A DNA stretch of 64,000 bases from Flavobacteriales bacterium (GTDB taxonomy: Bacteria > Bacteroidota > Bacteroidia > Flavobacteriales_D > Sanyastnellaceae), in NCBI GenBank assembly GCA_947466425.1, contig CANIBZ010000004.1, positions 1-64,000 on the forward strand. The letters run 5' to 3'. The notes beneath the pieces are model-generated. The model did no database searches, had not been told where the DNA came from, and was given only the letters and a program-made list of their open reading frames with translations. Shown piece by piece: positions 62,345 to 64,000 of this stretch. How positions within the stretch are numbered: the stretch's first letter is position 1; every line of letters starts with the position of its first letter. A program made the position numbers and the translations under genes.

Positions 62345-63322
62345 ATGGCACGCGTATTAACAGGCATTCAAAGTACAGGAACACCGCATTTGGGTAATGT
62401 GTTGGGCGCAATTGCTCCGGCAATTGAAATGAGTAACCACCCTTCCAACGAAGCGTATTTATTCATTGCGAATTTCCACACCTTAACTCAAATTAAAAAC
62501 GCTGAGGAAATTCGCAACAACACGTACAGCGTCGCTGCTACTTGGTTAGCGTGCGGCTTCAACACAGATAAAAACGTGTTCTATCGTCAGAGCGATGTTC
62601 CTGAAGTTACCGAGCTCGCTTGGTATTTGAACTGCTTCACGCCGTTCCCGATGTTGGCGAATGCGCACAGTTTTAAAGATCGTCAAGACCGTTTGAAAGA
62701 AGTTAACGCAGGGTTGTTTACCTATCCAGTTTTAATGGCTGCAGATATTTTGTTGTACGACGCGAACGTTGTTCCTGTAGGGAAAGATCAACTTCAACAT
62801 TTAGAAATCACACGCGACATTGCTTCCGCTTTCAATCATCAAATGGGAGAAACGTTTGTTTTGCCCGATTCAAAGGTGAACGAAGCAACCATGTATGTTC
62901 CGGGAACGGACGGACAAAAAATGAGTAAGAGCTACGGCAATTACATCAACATTTTTCTTCCTGAAAAAGAATTGAAAGACGTAATCAATAAGAACATTGT
63001 TACCGACGCTACGAAGCTGGAAGATCCGAAAGATCCGAATGCAAACAGCATTACCGCTTTGTATGAACTTATTGTTGGAGCTAGCGAAGCGGCGGTTCTT
63101 CGTGAAAAACTTCTAGCGGGAAATTTCGGATGGGGACACGCCAAAAAAGAATTGCTTGAAGCCATTCTTTCTCGTTTCGAAACAGAAAGAAAAAAATATT
63201 TCGAATACATTTCAGACTATTCTTCGCTTGAAAATATTTTAAAACAAGGCGGAGAGAAAGCAAGAGTGACTGCATCAAATACTCTTGATCGCGTTCGTAA
63301 GAATTTAGGTTATTCGGTATAG
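62345..63322 (+). CDS. trpS: tryptophanyl-tRNA synthetase
   Basis: 325 residues, normal for bacterial TrpRS. Class I motifs: the HIGH variant PHLGN (TGTPHLGNVLG) and KMSKS (DGQKMSKSYGNYI); also the tryptophan-binding VLMAADILLYDANVVPVGKDQ stretch, split here as AADILLYD and VPVGKDQLQHLE. It charges tRNA-Trp. The 30-bp gap after the amidohydrolase shows no terminator, so readthrough is possible. Confidence 0.98.
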   Translation: MARVLTGIQSTGTPHLGNVLGAIAPAIEMSNHPSNEAYLFIANFHTLTQIKNAEEIRNNTYSVAATWLACGFNTDKNVFYRQSDVPEVTELAWYLNCFTPFPMLANAHSFKDRQDRLKEVNAGLFTYPVLMAADILLYDANVVPVGKDQLQHLEITRDIASAFNHQMGETFVLPDSKVNEATMYVPGTDGQKMSKSYGNYINIFLPEKELKDVINKNIVTDATKLEDPKDPNANSITALYELIVGASEAAVLREKLLAGNFGWGHAKKELLEAILSRFETERKKYFEYISDYSSLENILKQGGEKARVTASNTLDRVRKNLGYSV

Positions 63323-63361
63323 CTATTCATTCGTATCTTTCAATTCTAAACCAACCCAACC

Positions 63362-64000
63362 TTGCACTACATCCTAGCGCCCATATATTTCATCTATAAA
63401 CTTTGGATTGGTTTAGTGTTTTGGATTACCCTTATTTTTCTTTACATTCCTTTCGTTTGGGTGTATAGAAAAAGAGAGCGTCATCTTAAGGCATTCGTCT
63501 TAAAACGTTTTTGGGGCAAACTCATTCGCAAATGCATTTTCTGTCCTATTGAAATCACATTTGAAGCGCCACTTCCCGAAGGCTCTTTCATTATTGCCTC
63601 GAACCACAGTAGCTATTTAGACACTGTATTTATGTACGAGGCCATCGGTCGAGATTTTCTTTTTGTTGGAAAAGGTGAGTTGTTAAGTTGGCCCTTGTTC
63701 TCCTTGTTTTTTCGAAAGCAAGACATTCCTATCAGAAGAGGACAAAGCAAAGCAGCGCTGGTGGCTTTGGATCGTGTGGCGAAAAGTTTACGGAACGACA
63801 TGAGCGTGGCTATCTACCCGGAAGGCACAATTCCAGACGACGCACCGAAATTACTTCCGTTTAAAAACGGGGCATTCAAAGTTGCTATTGAACAGCAAAG
63901 GCCCGTTGTTCCTGTTACTTGGCACTCAAACTATAAAGTTCTTTTAGACCCTGCGAAGTTCTTTCAATACTCTCTTCCTCAAAAAATAAGAGTTACTGTT
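63362..64000 (+). CDS. plsC: 1-acyl-glycerol-3-phosphate acyltransferase (3'-truncated by the window edge)
   Basis: The frame opens after a stop at 63347; the only usual start codon before the first membrane segment is TTG 63362. The product begins with an N-terminal hydrophobic segment (about residues 12-32, IGLVFWITLIFLYIPFVWV), then acyltransferase motif I NHSSYLD (NHx4D), motif II region IPIRRGQSKAALVALD, motif III YPEGTIPDD and FKNGAFKVAI. It makes phosphatidic acid from lysophosphatidic acid at the inner membrane. At least 213 residues are present; the C-terminus lies beyond the window. Confidence 0.9.
   Translation, partial: MHYILAPIYFIYKLWIGLVFWITLIFLYIPFVWVYRKRERHLKAFVLKRFWGKLIRKCIFCPIEITFEAPLPEGSFIIASNHSSYLDTVFMYEAIGRDFLFVGKGELLSWPLFSLFFRKQDIPIRRGQSKAALVALDRVAKSLRNDMSVAIYPEGTIPDDAPKLLPFKNGAFKVAIEQQRPVVPVTWHSNYKVLLDPAKFFQYSLPQKIRVTV

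Noticed and set aside
1-64000. tRNA, rRNA, riboswitch, insertion sequence, prophage or defence island
   Set aside because: No cloverleaf-like B-box context, transposase, integrase, phage or restriction gene was recognised on reading; a tRNAscan or Rfam search could still find small RNAs.

Overview
The window looks like chromosomal core sequence from a Bacteroidota member, most likely order Flavobacteriales. The evidence is the large number of type IX secretion (T9SS) substrates with C-terminal sorting domains, PorP/SprF- and PorV-like outer-membrane proteins, the long plant-like form of IspG, the flavobacterial DUF6427/DUF6341 pair, an exbB-exbD-exbD-tonB cluster, and Bacteroidota-type -7 promoter boxes (TAnnTTTG). 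I see no tRNA, rRNA, IS element, prophage or CRISPR array. About 59 protein genes are supported, with short spacers and frequent 1-4 bp overlaps. The last gene (plsC) runs off the right edge, and a possible gene tail sits at the left edge.

Layout. 0-6 kb: DUF1456 protein, purQ, a DUF6427/DUF6341 pair, an alpha/beta hydrolase and glycyl-tRNA synthetase, with repeat-rich spacers full of small hairpins. 6-11.9 kb: ddl, a C1B cysteine peptidase with an apparently slipped start, a small exported beta-barrel-like protein with a T9SS beta-propeller protein, and a convergent glycerophosphodiesterase/phosphodiester glycosidase pair. 11.9-25 kb: purK, ispG, a lipoprotein, rlmN, a barrel protein with a sensor kinase, a cyclase carrying a 48-bp tandem repeat, hemW, a biotin carrier protein, a T9SS type B substrate with its PorP/SprF partner, an MmcQ/YjbR protein, folA and thyA. 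25-34.6 kb: a secreted CotH-type kinase, a receiver-SpoIIE phosphatase, a hybrid kinase, a lipoprotein and a 1045-residue SBBP-repeat protein.

34.7-40.2 kb is the cell-shape operon mreB-mreC-mreD-mrdA-rodA. sodA, lptB and rnhB follow, then the TonB energising cluster (exbB-exbD-exbD-tonB), then tatA-gatA and mltD-slyD-ftsX. 50.5-52.7 kb is a sulfur module: a TSUP transporter and a persulfide-dioxygenase-like enzyme fused to two rhodaneses. The rest holds a double-ATPase peptide ABC protein, a secreted cytochrome-c/copper-monooxygenase fusion, a PorV-like protein, an Nfu iron-sulfur scaffold, two tandem amidohydrolases, trpS and partial plsC.

Most genes are housekeeping: envelope growth, purine, folate and isoprenoid synthesis, tRNA charging and Fe-S delivery. 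The accessory part is mainly surface proteins exported by T9SS. The most unusual signals are non-genic. First, -7 promoter boxes lie exactly four bases before the start codon of several genes, which implies leaderless mRNAs. Second, families of small palindromic or tandem repeats abut stop codons. Third, one such repeat family resembles a 48-bp repeat translated inside the cyclase gene. I did not find a clear new defence or mobile system.
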